Shown: positions 1 through 7,133 of the stretch, in pieces
Position numbering within the stretch: position 1 is the stretch's first letter
How the letters are laid out: every line of letters begins with the position of its first letter
From: Thermoleophilia bacterium UBA2241
Lineage (GTDB): Bacteria > Actinomycetota > Thermoleophilia > UBA2241
Direction: 5' to 3'
Assembly: GCA_002347645.1 (NCBI GenBank)
Contig: DDYF01000014.1
Span: 1 to 24,322, forward strand
Length of the DNA stretch: 24,322 nt
Position numbers and translations under genes: made by a program
The notes under the pieces: generated by a model
Told to the model about the DNA's origin: nothing
Databases searched by the model: none
What the model saw: only the letters and a program-made list of their open reading frames with translations

Positions 1-74
1 GGACGTATTTCAGCAGCCTGCTAGACTCGGCGAGGTCCGCGAGCAGAGGACCGGACACCGCTGCCTGGGGGAGC

Positions 75-1289
75 ATGGCCACCGACCTGTCATCGTCGGA
101 GCCGCGGGTGACCGACAAGATCGCGCACCCGCGGCCCTACACCGCCGTGTTCTACCTGAGCGCTGCGTTTCTGTTCCTGGCAACGCTGCTTCGTTCGGTG
201 CTCCTCCTCGGTGGAAGCGGCGACGGCAGGCGGGCGCTCCTGCTGCTGGCCGCCTGGTTCGCCCTCTTCGTCGCCGCACAGTCACGCGCGCGCGTCCCGA
301 CGTGGCTCTTCGTCGTGTACCTGGTCGTCCAGGCGGCGTTGGTCGTCGTCCTGCTGACGGTGGAGGACTCGACCGACTTCTTCGCCGTGCTGTTCGCCGT
401 CCTCGGCATGCAGGTCGCGCAACGCCTGACCCTGAAGCCGGCCGCCGTGTGCATCGCCCTGTCGGTGCCGCTCACGGCCCTGGGCATCGCCGACGAGTAC
501 GACGCCGCCGAGACCGTGGTCTCGTCCCTCACGTTCGGGGCCGTCACCGCCCTCGCGGCCTACTACGCGTGGTCTGCCAGGACGGCGGACGAGGAGCAAA
601 GGCGCACCGAGTCGCTCTCCGGCCGCCTCAAGGAGGCCAACCGCGACCTGAGAGACCACTCCGACCGCGTCGAGCGCCTCGCGGTTGCGAGGGAGCGCGG
701 CCGGATCGCCCGCGAGCTGCACGACTCGGTCACGCAGACGATCTTCGCGATGACCCTCGCCGCCAGGTCGCTGGTCCTGGTGCCCGCCGACGACCGCGAG
801 CGGATCGAAGGACAGCTCGACCGTCTCTCCCAGTTGGCCGAGGGCGCGCTGTCGGAGATGCACGTCCTTATCGACGAACTGCGTCCACAGGACGTGACGG
901 CGGAGGGCCTTACGGCCGCGTTGCGGTGCCATCTCGCAGCTCGCGCGTCGTCCGACGGCCTCGCTGTCGACTTGGACGCGGAGGGTGAGGAGCCGCTCCC
1001 CGCGGCGGAGGAACAGGCTCTCTTTCGCATCGTGCAGGAGGCCCTCAACAACGTGGCCAAACACGCCGGAGTCGGGCAGGCAAGCGTCCGGCTGAGGCTG
1101 CGCGAGCCGTTCCTTCTGGAGGTGGCCGACCGGGGCCGCGGCTTCGCCGAAGGCCGCGCAGCCGGCGGGACGGGGATCGGACTGACCAGCATGCGCGAGC
1201 GGGCTGCGGAGATCGGCTGGAGCTTGAGGATCGACAGCGCACCCGGCGAAGGCACCGTGGTGCGAGTGGAGAGGGCGACGGGGACGTGA
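75..1289 (+). CDS. NarL-family membrane sensor histidine kinase (complete)
   Basis: A 404-residue sensor kinase. About six hydrophobic segments fill residues 20-170. A short linker leads to a HisKA_3 dimerisation domain with the box RELHDSVTQT (phospho-acceptor His216). The HATPase domain follows, with N-box EALNNVAKHAG, DRGRGF and GTGIGLTSMRERA. The DSVTQ segment fits the DxxxQ pattern tied to phosphatase activity in this family. The ATG at 75 follows a GGGGGAG ribosome site. The partner is almost certainly the LuxR-type regulator 13 bp downstream, and the ABC exporter further down the block is the likely target. No extracytoplasmic sensor domain is visible, so the signal is probably sensed in or at the membrane; it is unknown. 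The second kinase at 1955 has the same topology and a near-identical H-box. Confidence 0.93.
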   Translation: MATDLSSSEPRVTDKIAHPRPYTAVFYLSAAFLFLATLLRSVLLLGGSGDGRRALLLLAAWFALFVAAQSRARVPTWLFVVYLVVQAALVVVLLTVEDSTDFFAVLFAVLGMQVAQRLTLKPAAVCIALSVPLTALGIADEYDAAETVVSSLTFGAVTALAAYYAWSARTADEEQRRTESLSGRLKEANRDLRDHSDRVERLAVARERGRIARELHDSVTQTIFAMTLAARSLVLVPADDRERIEGQLDRLSQLAEGALSEMHVLIDELRPQDVTAEGLTAALRCHLAARASSDGLAVDLDAEGEEPLPAAEEQALFRIVQEALNNVAKHAGVGQASVRLRLREPFLLEVADRGRGFAEGRAAGGTGIGLTSMRERAAEIGWSLRIDSAPGEGTVVRVERATGT

Positions 1290-1302
1290 TGAGGAGGACG
1301 CC

Positions 1303-1974
1303 GTGACGGTTGACGGAGAGAGGATCACCGTACTGATCGTCGATGACCACCAGGTCGTGCGCCAGGGGTTGCGGACCTTCCTGGAGCTGCAGGACGACAT
1401 CGAGGTGGTGGGCGAGGCTGAGGACGGGGCCGCGGCCGTCGAGCTTGTCGCCCGCGTGCGCCCCGACGTCGTCCTGATGGATCTCGTGATGCCGGTGCTC
1501 GACGGCGTGGGCGCGACTCGCAAGGTGGTGGAGCTGGACGTCGGCGCCAAGGTCATCGTGCTGACGAGCTTCGCCGGCGACGACGACGTGTTCCCGGCCA
1601 TCCAGGCCGGGGCGACCAGTTATCTGCTCAAAGACGTCTCGCCCGACGATCTGGTCGCCGCCATCCGCGCCGTCCACCGCGGCGAGCCGCGCCTTCACCC
1701 TGCCGTCGCCCAGAAACTCATGGCGGCTATGAGGGACGGGTCGTCGGAGCCTGGGAGTGGCACGCCGGCGGGGCTGGACGAGCTCACCGAACGCGAGCTC
1801 GAGGTCGTCCGTCTGATCGCGCAGGGACGGAGCAACCGCGACATCGCCGACGCGTTCGTCATCAGCGAGAAGACAGTCAAGACCCACGTGAGCCACGCGC
1901 TCACCAAGCTGGGCGTCAAGGACAGGACTCAGCTCGCCATCTACGCGATCAAGCATGGCCTCGTCGACGACTGA
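1303..1974 (+). CDS. NarL/FixJ-type response regulator (REC + LuxR HTH)
   Basis: A 223-residue DNA-binding response regulator. The receiver domain (residues 8-125) has every expected residue: acidic pair Asp14/Asp15, phospho-acceptor Asp60 in PDVVLMDLVMP, Thr88 and Lys110. A linker of about 30 residues leads to a LuxR-type helix-turn-helix starting at LTERELEVVRLIAQG and ending near the C-terminus. The GTG at 1303 is preceded by GAGGAGG. It lies 13 bp behind the complete kinase and overlaps the start of the second kinase by 20 bp, so the genes are probably translated together. By family it should be phosphorylated by the kinase at 75 and bind DNA as a dimer. Its targets are not visible, though the exporter genes in the same block are the simplest guess. 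Confidence 0.94.
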   Translation: MTVDGERITVLIVDDHQVVRQGLRTFLELQDDIEVVGEAEDGAAAVELVARVRPDVVLMDLVMPVLDGVGATRKVVELDVGAKVIVLTSFAGDDDVFPAIQAGATSYLLKDVSPDDLVAAIRAVHRGEPRLHPAVAQKLMAAMRDGSSEPGSGTPAGLDELTERELEVVRLIAQGRSNRDIADAFVISEKTVKTHVSHALTKLGVKDRTQLAIYAIKHGLVDD

Positions 1975-2755
1975 GCGTTCGGGCAGCGACCGATTCCTGG
2001 TCGCGATCCTGTGCGTGGCTGTGGTGGCGCTCGCGGCACGGGCCATCGTTGCCGCCGACCCCGGCATGCGCTGGTGGTACGCCGGGCTGCACGCCGCCTA
2101 TCTGGCGTCGTTCCTGGCGGCGTGGACGCTCGGCCGTTCGCCGCGCCTCGCGCATGTCGTCTTCGCGCTCCAGTGTGCGCTCGTCCTCGTGCTCCTCTCA
2201 CTGGACACCGGCGCCGACTTCGTCACCGCTCTCTTCGTCCCCCTCTGCTATCAGGCGGTCGTCGTGCTCTCGGGTCGCTCGCGCTGGGTCTGGGTCGCCG
2301 TCTTCGTCGCGCTTATCGGCGGCTCGCTCGCCGCCGCCCGCGGGCCCTTGGAGGGCCTCGCCCTGGGTCTCACCTCCATGGCGATCGGCATCGTCCTGCC
2401 GGCGTCCTACGTGGCCGCGACCGAGATCGCCGCCGCGCGACGCCGCAGCACGCTCGCCCTGACCGAGCTCCAGGCGACCAACGAGCGCCTCAAGGCGTAC
2501 GCGGGGGAGGTGGCCGAGCTGGCCGCCCTCGACGAGCGTGACCGGCTGGCGCGCGAGCTGCACGACTCGGTCTCGCAGACGATGTTCAGCATCCAGCTCA
2601 CCGCGCAGTCCGCCCGCCTCCTGCTGGACCGCGACGCGGGCCGAGCCAGAGAGCAGATGGCTCGGCTGGAGTCGCTGACCCAGAGCGCGCTGGGCCAGAT
2701 GCGCACCCTCATCGCCGATCTGCGCCCCAAGGGCACCGCGCCGGGCGGACCCTAG
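1955..2755 (+). CDS. Histidine kinase-like membrane protein lacking the ATPase domain
   Basis: A 266-residue protein. It has about six hydrophobic segments (residues 12-170), a charged linker, and a HisKA_3 domain with the box RELHDSVSQT (His203). It ends eight residues after the LRP motif that marks the end of the dimerisation helices, so there is no N-box, G1 or G2. The complete kinase at 75 continues after the same LRP into a full HATPase. Only about 130 bp separate this stop from the next gene, so no shifted ATPase is hidden there. The His and the DxxxQ phosphatase pattern are intact. It cannot phosphorylate itself in the usual way. It could act as a phosphatase for the neighbouring regulator, as a heterodimer partner of the complete kinase, or be a decaying copy. 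The ATG at 1955 lies inside the regulator gene. Confidence 0.85.
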   Translation: MASSTTERSGSDRFLVAILCVAVVALAARAIVAADPGMRWWYAGLHAAYLASFLAAWTLGRSPRLAHVVFALQCALVLVLLSLDTGADFVTALFVPLCYQAVVVLSGRSRWVWVAVFVALIGGSLAAARGPLEGLALGLTSMAIGIVLPASYVAATEIAAARRRSTLALTELQATNERLKAYAGEVAELAALDERDRLARELHDSVSQTMFSIQLTAQSARLLLDRDAGRAREQMARLESLTQSALGQMRTLIADLRPKGTAPGGP

Positions 2756-2769
2756 CCCCTCGGCCTCAG

Positions 2770-2794
2770 GTCGCGGCCGCGACTCCTTCGAAGG
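2770..2794. repeat. Two adjacent perfect palindromes between kinase-like and receiver genes
   Basis: A 14-bp perfect palindrome (GTCGCGGCCGCGAC, 2770-2783) is followed one base later by a 10-bp perfect palindrome (CCTTCGAAGG, 2785-2794). They lie in the only sizeable gap (129 bp) of the six-gene block. They could be operator sites or small hairpins affecting read-through into the exporter genes. GC-rich DNA produces palindromes by chance, so the functional call is weak; the repeats themselves are plain in the sequence. Confidence 0.5.
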
Positions 2795-2884
2795 TCTGAC
2801 GCTCGACACGTCTTGCGCCCGATGCGCGGCCGATGCACGTGCGTCACGATGACCCCGGTCACCCGTAGACTGGTCAGGAGGGCG

Positions 2885-3298
2885 ATGGTGGCGGCGGATG
2901 AGAAAGGACGGCGGAGCCTTCGGGTGCTCGTGGCCGAAGACAACGCCCAGGTGCGCCAGGAGCTGTGTGGGCTCCTCGGCTTACTTCCCGGTGTCGAGGT
3001 CGTCGGCGAGGCGGCCGACGGCGTCAACGCCGCGCGGCTGGCGATGAAGCTGCGACCCGACGTGGTCCTCCTGGGCTTGGAGATACGCGACCCCGACGCT
3101 CGCGAGACGGCCAGGCGCATCCGTGAGGGCCTGCCGCACTGCCGCCTCGTCGCCCTGACGCTGCACGGGTCCGAGGGGGACCGTGACGCCACCCAGTTCG
3201 CCGAGTTCGAGATCGTCGTGGGCATGGGCGCGCCCCTCGAGACGCTGCTCGCGGCGATCCTCGGCGCGCCCGTCGACGAAGGAGGAGGGAATCCATGA
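2885..3298 (+). CDS. Stand-alone pseudo-receiver domain protein (phospho-acceptor Asp replaced by Gly)
   Basis: A 137-residue single receiver-like domain. It aligns along its length with the receiver of the regulator at 1303 (VLVAEDNAQVRQEL, VEVVGEAADG, RPDVVLLGLEI). The phospho-acceptor is Gly64 (codon GGC, one transition from GAC) where the intact paralogue has Asp60. The conserved Lys near the end is also lost (VVGMGAP), while the acidic pair Glu18/Asp19 and the Thr remain. There is no DNA-binding domain. The ATG at 2885 follows AGGAGG closely; a GTG one codon later is equally possible, and an upstream TTG at 2813 would add 24 residues unlike the family. Its stop overlaps the exporter ATPase start as ATGA. 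It probably cannot take a phosphate, so it may work by protein contact or be decaying. Confidence 0.82.
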   Translation: MVAADEKGRRSLRVLVAEDNAQVRQELCGLLGLLPGVEVVGEAADGVNAARLAMKLRPDVVLLGLEIRDPDARETARRIREGLPHCRLVALTLHGSEGDRDATQFAEFEIVVGMGAPLETLLAAILGAPVDEGGGNP

Positions 3299-4143
3299 GC
3301 ACCTTGGGCATCGAGGTCGAAGACCTCGTCAAGCACTACGGGGCGGTACACGCCGTCGACGGCATCAGCTTCACGGTGCAAGAGGGCGAGATCCTGGGGT
3401 TCCTCGGCCACAACGGTGCCGGCAAGACGACGACCATACGCGTGCTGACGGGGCGCGCGCGCCCGACGAGCGGACACGCGTCGGTCGTGGGACACGACGT
3501 GGTCCGCGAGCGCGAGCGCATGAAGCCGCTCATCAACCTCGTCTTCGAGGACCAGAACCTCTACGCGCGCCTGACCGGCCGTGAGAACCTCGAGCTCTTC
3601 GCCGAGCTGTACGGGGTGCCTCGTAGCCGTGTCGCCGAGCTCCTCGAGGCCGTCGGCCTGACCGCTGCCGCGAAGCGCAAGGTCAAGACCTACTCGAGCG
3701 GGATGAAGCAGCGCCTGCTCGTGGCGCGCGCCTTGATCAACCGACCCCGCGTCCTGTTCCTCGACGAACCCACGCGCGGACTCGACCCTACATCCGCGCG
3801 CGAGGTCCGCGCGATGGTGCGCGAACAGGCCCGGCAGGGGACGACCGTCTTCCTCACGACGCACTACATGGAGGAGGCCGACGAGCTCTGCGACCGCGTG
3901 GCCTTCCTCGTCTCGGGTCGCATCGTGGCGCTCGATACGCCGCGAGAGCTCAAGCTGCGCTGTGGAGAGCGTGCCGTCGTCGTGCTGCTCGACTCGCGCG
4001 CGGAGGAACGGCTGCGCCTCGACGACGCGGCGGACGCGGCGCGACTCGAGGGCTGGATGGCCGAAGGCAGCGTGCTCAGCGTGCACTCGCAGGAGGGCAC
4101 GCTCGAGGACGTCTTCGTCGAGCTGGCCGGGAGGCCGCTATGA
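3295..4143 (+). CDS. ABC-2 type exporter, ATP-binding protein
   Basis: A 282-residue ATPase subunit of the CcmA/NatA/DrrA type. Visible motifs are Walker A GHNGAGKTTT (about residues 38-47), a Q-loop in VFEDQNLYARL, signature YSSGMKQRL (about 130), Walker B VLFLDEPTRGLDP with catalytic Glu, and the H-loop TTHYMEEAD. A C-terminal tail of about 75 residues after the core is usual for this group. The ATG sits in an ATGA overlap with the pseudo-receiver stop, behind a GGAGGAGGG site. Its own stop overlaps the permease start, again ATGA. With the permease it should drive export across the cytoplasmic membrane. The cargo (drug, lipid, ion or peptide) cannot be told from sequence. Its place behind two kinase-like genes suggests signal-dependent expression. 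Confidence 0.93.
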   Translation: MSTLGIEVEDLVKHYGAVHAVDGISFTVQEGEILGFLGHNGAGKTTTIRVLTGRARPTSGHASVVGHDVVRERERMKPLINLVFEDQNLYARLTGRENLELFAELYGVPRSRVAELLEAVGLTAAAKRKVKTYSSGMKQRLLVARALINRPRVLFLDEPTRGLDPTSAREVRAMVREQARQGTTVFLTTHYMEEADELCDRVAFLVSGRIVALDTPRELKLRCGERAVVVLLDSRAEERLRLDDAADAARLEGWMAEGSVLSVHSQEGTLEDVFVELAGRPL

Positions 4144-5234
4144 GCTGGTCACGCATCCGCGCCATCTACCGCAAGGACATGCGCGACGCGATCCGCGACA
4201 GCCGCGTGCTCACCGCGGTCCTCATGCCGCTCCTGCTCGGGCTCCTCTACTCCTTTGCGCTCCCCGATGAAGAAGGCATGATCGAGAAGCTCAAGATCGG
4301 CGTCGTGAGCGCGACTGCGACGCGGCTCACGACGGCCATCGAGGAGCAGGCCCCGGACAACGTCCGGCTGTCCTTCGTCACCGTGACGGACGCCGCCGGG
4401 CTGGAACGTCAGATGCGCGAGGAGGAGGTCGACCTCGGTCTCGTGCTCCCCAAGGGTTTCGACGACGCGGTCAAGGACGGCGCCTCCCCTGAGCTGGCCG
4501 TGGTGCTGCCCGCGTCACCGGACTTCGACAGCCACTACGTCGTCGCGATCCTCGACCGCAGCGTGCAGGAATTGGCCGGGAGCGCACCGGCAGCACGCAT
4601 CGTGCAGCGCTCGCTCCCGCCGGGAAGCGGTGACGCCACCGCGCTCGGTGCGCTTGGCCCGCGCACGACCTTCATCCTCATCTCCATCGTCCTGCTGCTG
4701 GGCATGATCGCCGTCTACGCGGTGCCGACGGTCCTCATCGAGGAAGCCGAGACGAAGACCATGGACGCCCTCACCCTCATCGCATCGACCGCCGACGTGA
4801 TCGCCGCCAAGGCACTGTTCGGTCTCGCGCTGAGCGTGATCTCGGTGCCCCTGCTGCTCGTGGTCACCCGCGGGCAGGCCGACGACGTGGCGATGCTGGC
4901 GGTGACCGTCGTGCTGTCGGCGGTCGTCCTGGTCGGCATCGGCCTGCTCTCCGCCGGGTTGTTCAAGACCCAGCAGCAGGTCAACACGTGGAGCGGCGCC
5001 ATCCTGCTGCCCTTGCTCGCCCCGGCGTTCACCGTCGGCATGCCGACCCCGGACGCCGTCAACACGGTGATGTACTTCCTGCCGACGGTCCATACGTTCC
5101 GGCTCGCGGCGAACGCCTTTGCAGGTCGCGCGCTCTACGCGCACGGGGTGCTCTCACTCAGCGTGCTTTTGGCGTGGGCGGCGGCCGTCTACGGGCTCCT
5201 GTGGTGGCGGCTGTCGCGGCGCGAGGACGCGTGA
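4140..5234 (+). CDS. ABC-2 type exporter, permease protein
   Basis: A 364-residue membrane protein of the NatB/YhaP-like ABC-2 family. One membrane helix near residues 22-40 is followed by an external domain of about 130 residues. Five further hydrophobic segments lie between about 178 and 358 (including the FILISIVLLLGMIAVYAVP segment), and the protein ends in a short basic tail. This layout of one helix, a large outside loop and a cluster of helices is typical of the family. The ATGA overlap with the ATPase gene implies equal synthesis of the two subunits. It is the last gene of the block, and a very strong hairpin follows 47 bp later. Confidence 0.9.
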   Translation: MSWSRIRAIYRKDMRDAIRDSRVLTAVLMPLLLGLLYSFALPDEEGMIEKLKIGVVSATATRLTTAIEEQAPDNVRLSFVTVTDAAGLERQMREEEVDLGLVLPKGFDDAVKDGASPELAVVLPASPDFDSHYVVAILDRSVQELAGSAPAARIVQRSLPPGSGDATALGALGPRTTFILISIVLLLGMIAVYAVPTVLIEEAETKTMDALTLIASTADVIAAKALFGLALSVISVPLLLVVTRGQADDVAMLAVTVVLSAVVLVGIGLLSAGLFKTQQQVNTWSGAILLPLLAPAFTVGMPTPDAVNTVMYFLPTVHTFRLAANAFAGRALYAHGVLSLSVLLAWAAAVYGLLWWRLSRREDA

Positions 5235-5281
5235 CCGCGTCCTGAGGGCAATCGGGCGACCTGCGCGGCATCGCCGGACGA

Positions 5282-5316
5282 GAGGGGCGCGGTGTGCCAC
5301 GCACACCGCGCCCCTC
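5282..5316. terminator. Perfect 16-bp GC hairpin between convergent genes
   Basis: GAGGGGCGCGGTGTGC (5282-5297), loop CAC, then the exact reverse complement (5301-5316). It lies between the exporter permease (+) and the VOC gene (-), so it may stop transcription from both sides. There is no T-tract on either strand, as is common for high-GC bacteria. Confidence 0.75.
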
Positions 5317-5344
5317 GAGCGATTCGCCTCGTGCCGCGCTCACC

Positions 5345-5746
5345 TCACATGTGCGGAGGCGCGTGCACACCTATGCGGTTTCCTTCGGAATCGAGGAAGA
5401 AGCCGAGACTGCCGATCATCTCGCCCATGAAGGTCACCGGCATGAGGATCGTGCCACCTGCTTCCTCGGCGCGCTTCAGCATGCCCTCAGGGTCGCCGTG
5501 GCTGTTCAGGTAGATGGTGCAGCCGTCGGTGCTGGGCTTGCTGTCCTGCGTCAGCGCCAGGTCGAACGCGACCGGGAACGGCGGTTGCATGTCCGAGGGG
5601 TCGAAGTCGGAGGGAGGCACCTCGAGCGCGATGCCTTCCATGCCTTCGGCCGGGGCGAACGTCGTCTGCAGGACGGCGCCATAGAACTTCATGGCGCGGT
5701 CCAAGTCCGTGACCGGGATGTCGGCCCAGACGATGGTATTGTCCAT
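5345..5746 (-). CDS. VOC-fold (glyoxalase/bleomycin-resistance-like) protein
   Basis: A 133-residue protein with the vicinal-oxygen-chelate pattern. It opens with WADIPVTDLDRAMKFYGAVL, has a central strand segment CTIYLNS and closes with MIGSLGFFLDSEGNRIGVHAP. The GxxxxFxDxEGNxIGVH ending is characteristic of small VOC proteins annotated as glyoxalase or PhnB-like. Members bind metal and small molecules, but the substrate cannot be predicted. The ATG at 5746 has AAGGAGAC upstream. It is a single gene, divergent from the metallophosphoesterase with about 120 bp between them. I recognised no convincing -35/-10 pair in that gap. Confidence 0.88.
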   Translation of the reverse strand: MDNTIVWADIPVTDLDRAMKFYGAVLQTTFAPAEGMEGIALEVPPSDFDPSDMQPPFPVAFDLALTQDSKPSTDGCTIYLNSHGDPEGMLKRAEEAGGTILMPVTFMGEMIGSLGFFLDSEGNRIGVHAPPHM

Positions 5747-5865
5747 TGTCGTCTCCTTCGTCTTGCGATCCTCAGGGCATTCCCAAGTTCCGCCGCATCC
5801 AGACCGTCACATCGTCCTCGCATCAGAGGTGTACGATGAACCCCCGCCGTCCAGGGAGGCCGGTC

Positions 5866-6441
5866 ATGGCAAAGGAGAGCCAGCCGAGACAGCGCTCGAG
5901 GGCCCACCCCGTCCAGCCCGGGATTCCCGACGAGGGGGCGCCTGCCGGTGGGCCCATTCGCATCGGCGTCGTCTCGGACACCCACGGGTACCTCGACCCG
6001 CAGGTGCTCGAGCTCTTCGCCGGCGTGAGGCACATCATCCACGCCGGCGACGTCATGGACGCCGAGATCCTCCGCACGCTCGCGACCGTCGCCCCAGTCA
6101 CGGCTGTGGCCGGCAACCTCGACGAGCCCGGAGTCACGGACGGCTTGCCGCGCGAGGCCAAAGGCGAGGTCGACGGCGTGCGCTTCGTCGTCGGGCACAA
6201 GCCCAAGCGGCTGCTCAAGCGCTTCGCGCGCGGAAGGCTCTCGCTCGCCGAGTACGACCTCGTCGTCTGGGGCCACGAGCACGTTCCGGCGGCCGCCTGG
6301 GTCGACGGCGTGCTCCACCTCAACCCCGGCACGGCGAGCTCGCCGGAGGAGGAGGACGACGGGCCGACGGTAGCGGTCGTCGAGAAGACCGCCACGGGCC
6401 TGAGCGTGCGCTTCTATCCGCTCGCTCGCCGGCGCGCCTGA
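5866..6441 (+). CDS. YfcE/MJ0936-type metallophosphoesterase
   Basis: A 191-residue calcineurin-like phosphodiesterase. The metal-binding series is visible in order: SDTHG (Asp38, His40), HAGDVMD, AGNLDEP (usually GNCD or GNHD), GHKPKRLLKR, WGHEHVPA and NPGTASSP. By family it is a di-metal phosphodiesterase acting on small phosphodiesters; the natural substrate is usually unknown. The ATG at 5866 was chosen because AGGGAGG lies seven bases upstream. An in-frame ATG at 5836 would add ten residues but has no such site. Even from 5866 there is a 30-residue polar N-terminal stretch before the core, which is odd for this short family and may be disordered. A hairpin follows the stop. Confidence 0.9.
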   Translation: MAKESQPRQRSRAHPVQPGIPDEGAPAGGPIRIGVVSDTHGYLDPQVLELFAGVRHIIHAGDVMDAEILRTLATVAPVTAVAGNLDEPGVTDGLPREAKGEVDGVRFVVGHKPKRLLKRFARGRLSLAEYDLVVWGHEHVPAAAWVDGVLHLNPGTASSPEEEDDGPTVAVVEKTATGLSVRFYPLARRRA

Positions 6442-6448
6442 GCGGGAA

Positions 6449-6490
6449 CGCGGCCGCCCGCCGGCACACGCGTACCGGCAGGCGGCCGCG
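6449..6490. terminator. GC hairpin between convergent genes
   Basis: A 10-bp stem (CGCGGCCGCC, 6449-6458, with 6481-6490) continues after one mismatch into a 5-bp stem (6460-6464 with 6475-6479), with a ten-base loop. It sits between the ends of the metallophosphoesterase (+) and the DGPF protein (-). There is no T-tract. Confidence 0.65.
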
Positions 6491-6497
6491 TCGGCGA

Positions 6498-6926
6498 CTA
6501 CGACGCCTTCCTGAGCGCGTCGGTCCGTTCGCGCAGGCGCTTCTCCTGTTCCCGCACCCCGGGCGTCAGCGCGTCGCCGAAGTCGTCCTCTTCCATGACC
6601 TGACGGATCTCGAGCTCGGCCCCCTCGGTGAAGGGGGCGCGCCTGGCCCAGTCGATCGCCTCCTCGAGGGAGTCGACCTTCCAGAGCCAGAAGCCGGCCA
6701 CGAGACCCCTCGGTCCCGGGAAGGGCCCTTCGGTGACCGTAGGCGACGCGCCGCCGAAGCGGATTCTCGCGCCCTTCGAGCTCGGGTGCAGACCCTCGCC
6801 GGCGAGCATGACGCCGGCGTTCACCAGCTCCTCGTTGAACATCCCCATCTCGGCGTACTCGCGCTCTTCGCCGAGGTCGCCCGCCTCGGTGCGTTCGTCC
6901 GACTTGACCAACACCATCACGCGCAT
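6498..6926 (-). CDS. DGPF/YCII-domain protein
   Basis: A 142-residue protein. It begins MRVMVLVKSDERTEAG and has the central segment TEGPFPGPRGLVAGFWLWKV followed by DSLEEAIDWARRAPF, which matches the DGPFAETKE (YCII-related) pattern. An acidic/basic C-terminal tail of about 30 residues extends beyond the domain. Relatives are small ferredoxin-fold dimers, often found beside ECF sigma factors; none adjoins this copy. The biochemical role is unknown. The ATG at 6926 has AAGGAG seven bases upstream. The gene is divergent from the serpin gene. A GGACC-GT-GGTCC palindrome (6952-6963) lies just upstream and could be a regulator site, but this is weak. Confidence 0.88.
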   Translation of the reverse strand: MRVMVLVKSDERTEAGDLGEEREYAEMGMFNEELVNAGVMLAGEGLHPSSKGARIRFGGASPTVTEGPFPGPRGLVAGFWLWKVDSLEEAIDWARRAPFTEGAELEIRQVMEEDDFGDALTPGVREQEKRLRERTDALRKAS

Positions 6927-7062
6927 CGCGACGTCTCCTTGCGCTTCGAAGGGACCGTGGTCCGACCATCCCTGGATTGTCGATGAAGGTGCGTGTACCC
7001 CGGCAAGGGCCGCCGACACCGGCCTGCCGTTGGGGGCCGGCGCCGGCGCGAACCCTGGTCCT

Positions 7063-7087
7063 GGTTCCCGCGTCACCCGGGGGAACC
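7063..7087. repeat. Inverted repeat upstream of the serpin gene
   Basis: GGTTCCC (7063-7069) and GGGAACC (7081-7087) form a perfect 7-bp inverted repeat around an 11-base spacer. It sits 46 bp before the serpin start, in the 207-bp gap shared with the divergent DGPF gene. It may be an operator or leader hairpin. I recognised no convincing promoter hexamers in this gap. Confidence 0.4.
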
Positions 7088-7133
7088 GTCGCACACGTCC
7101 GGGTCGCAGGCCCGGTCCCCCACTGGAGGCCGC

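Noticed and set aside
22..27. TAGACT as a -10 box before the first kinase gene
   Set aside because: Its -35 region falls at or beyond the window start, so it cannot be judged.
2866..2871. TAGACT, a good-looking -10 box before the pseudo-receiver gene
   Set aside because: There is no -35 match at the right distance, and the transcript would start within or after the AGGAGG ribosome site.
5746..5865. Earlier starts (5746 or 5836) for the metallophosphoesterase
   Set aside because: The added residues resemble nothing in the family, and the clear ribosome site AGGGAGG fits ATG 5866.
6993..7133. Upstream extension of the serpin frame
   Set aside because: It would put about 47 Arg/Pro-rich residues before a normal signal peptide. 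ATG 7134 has a good ribosome site.
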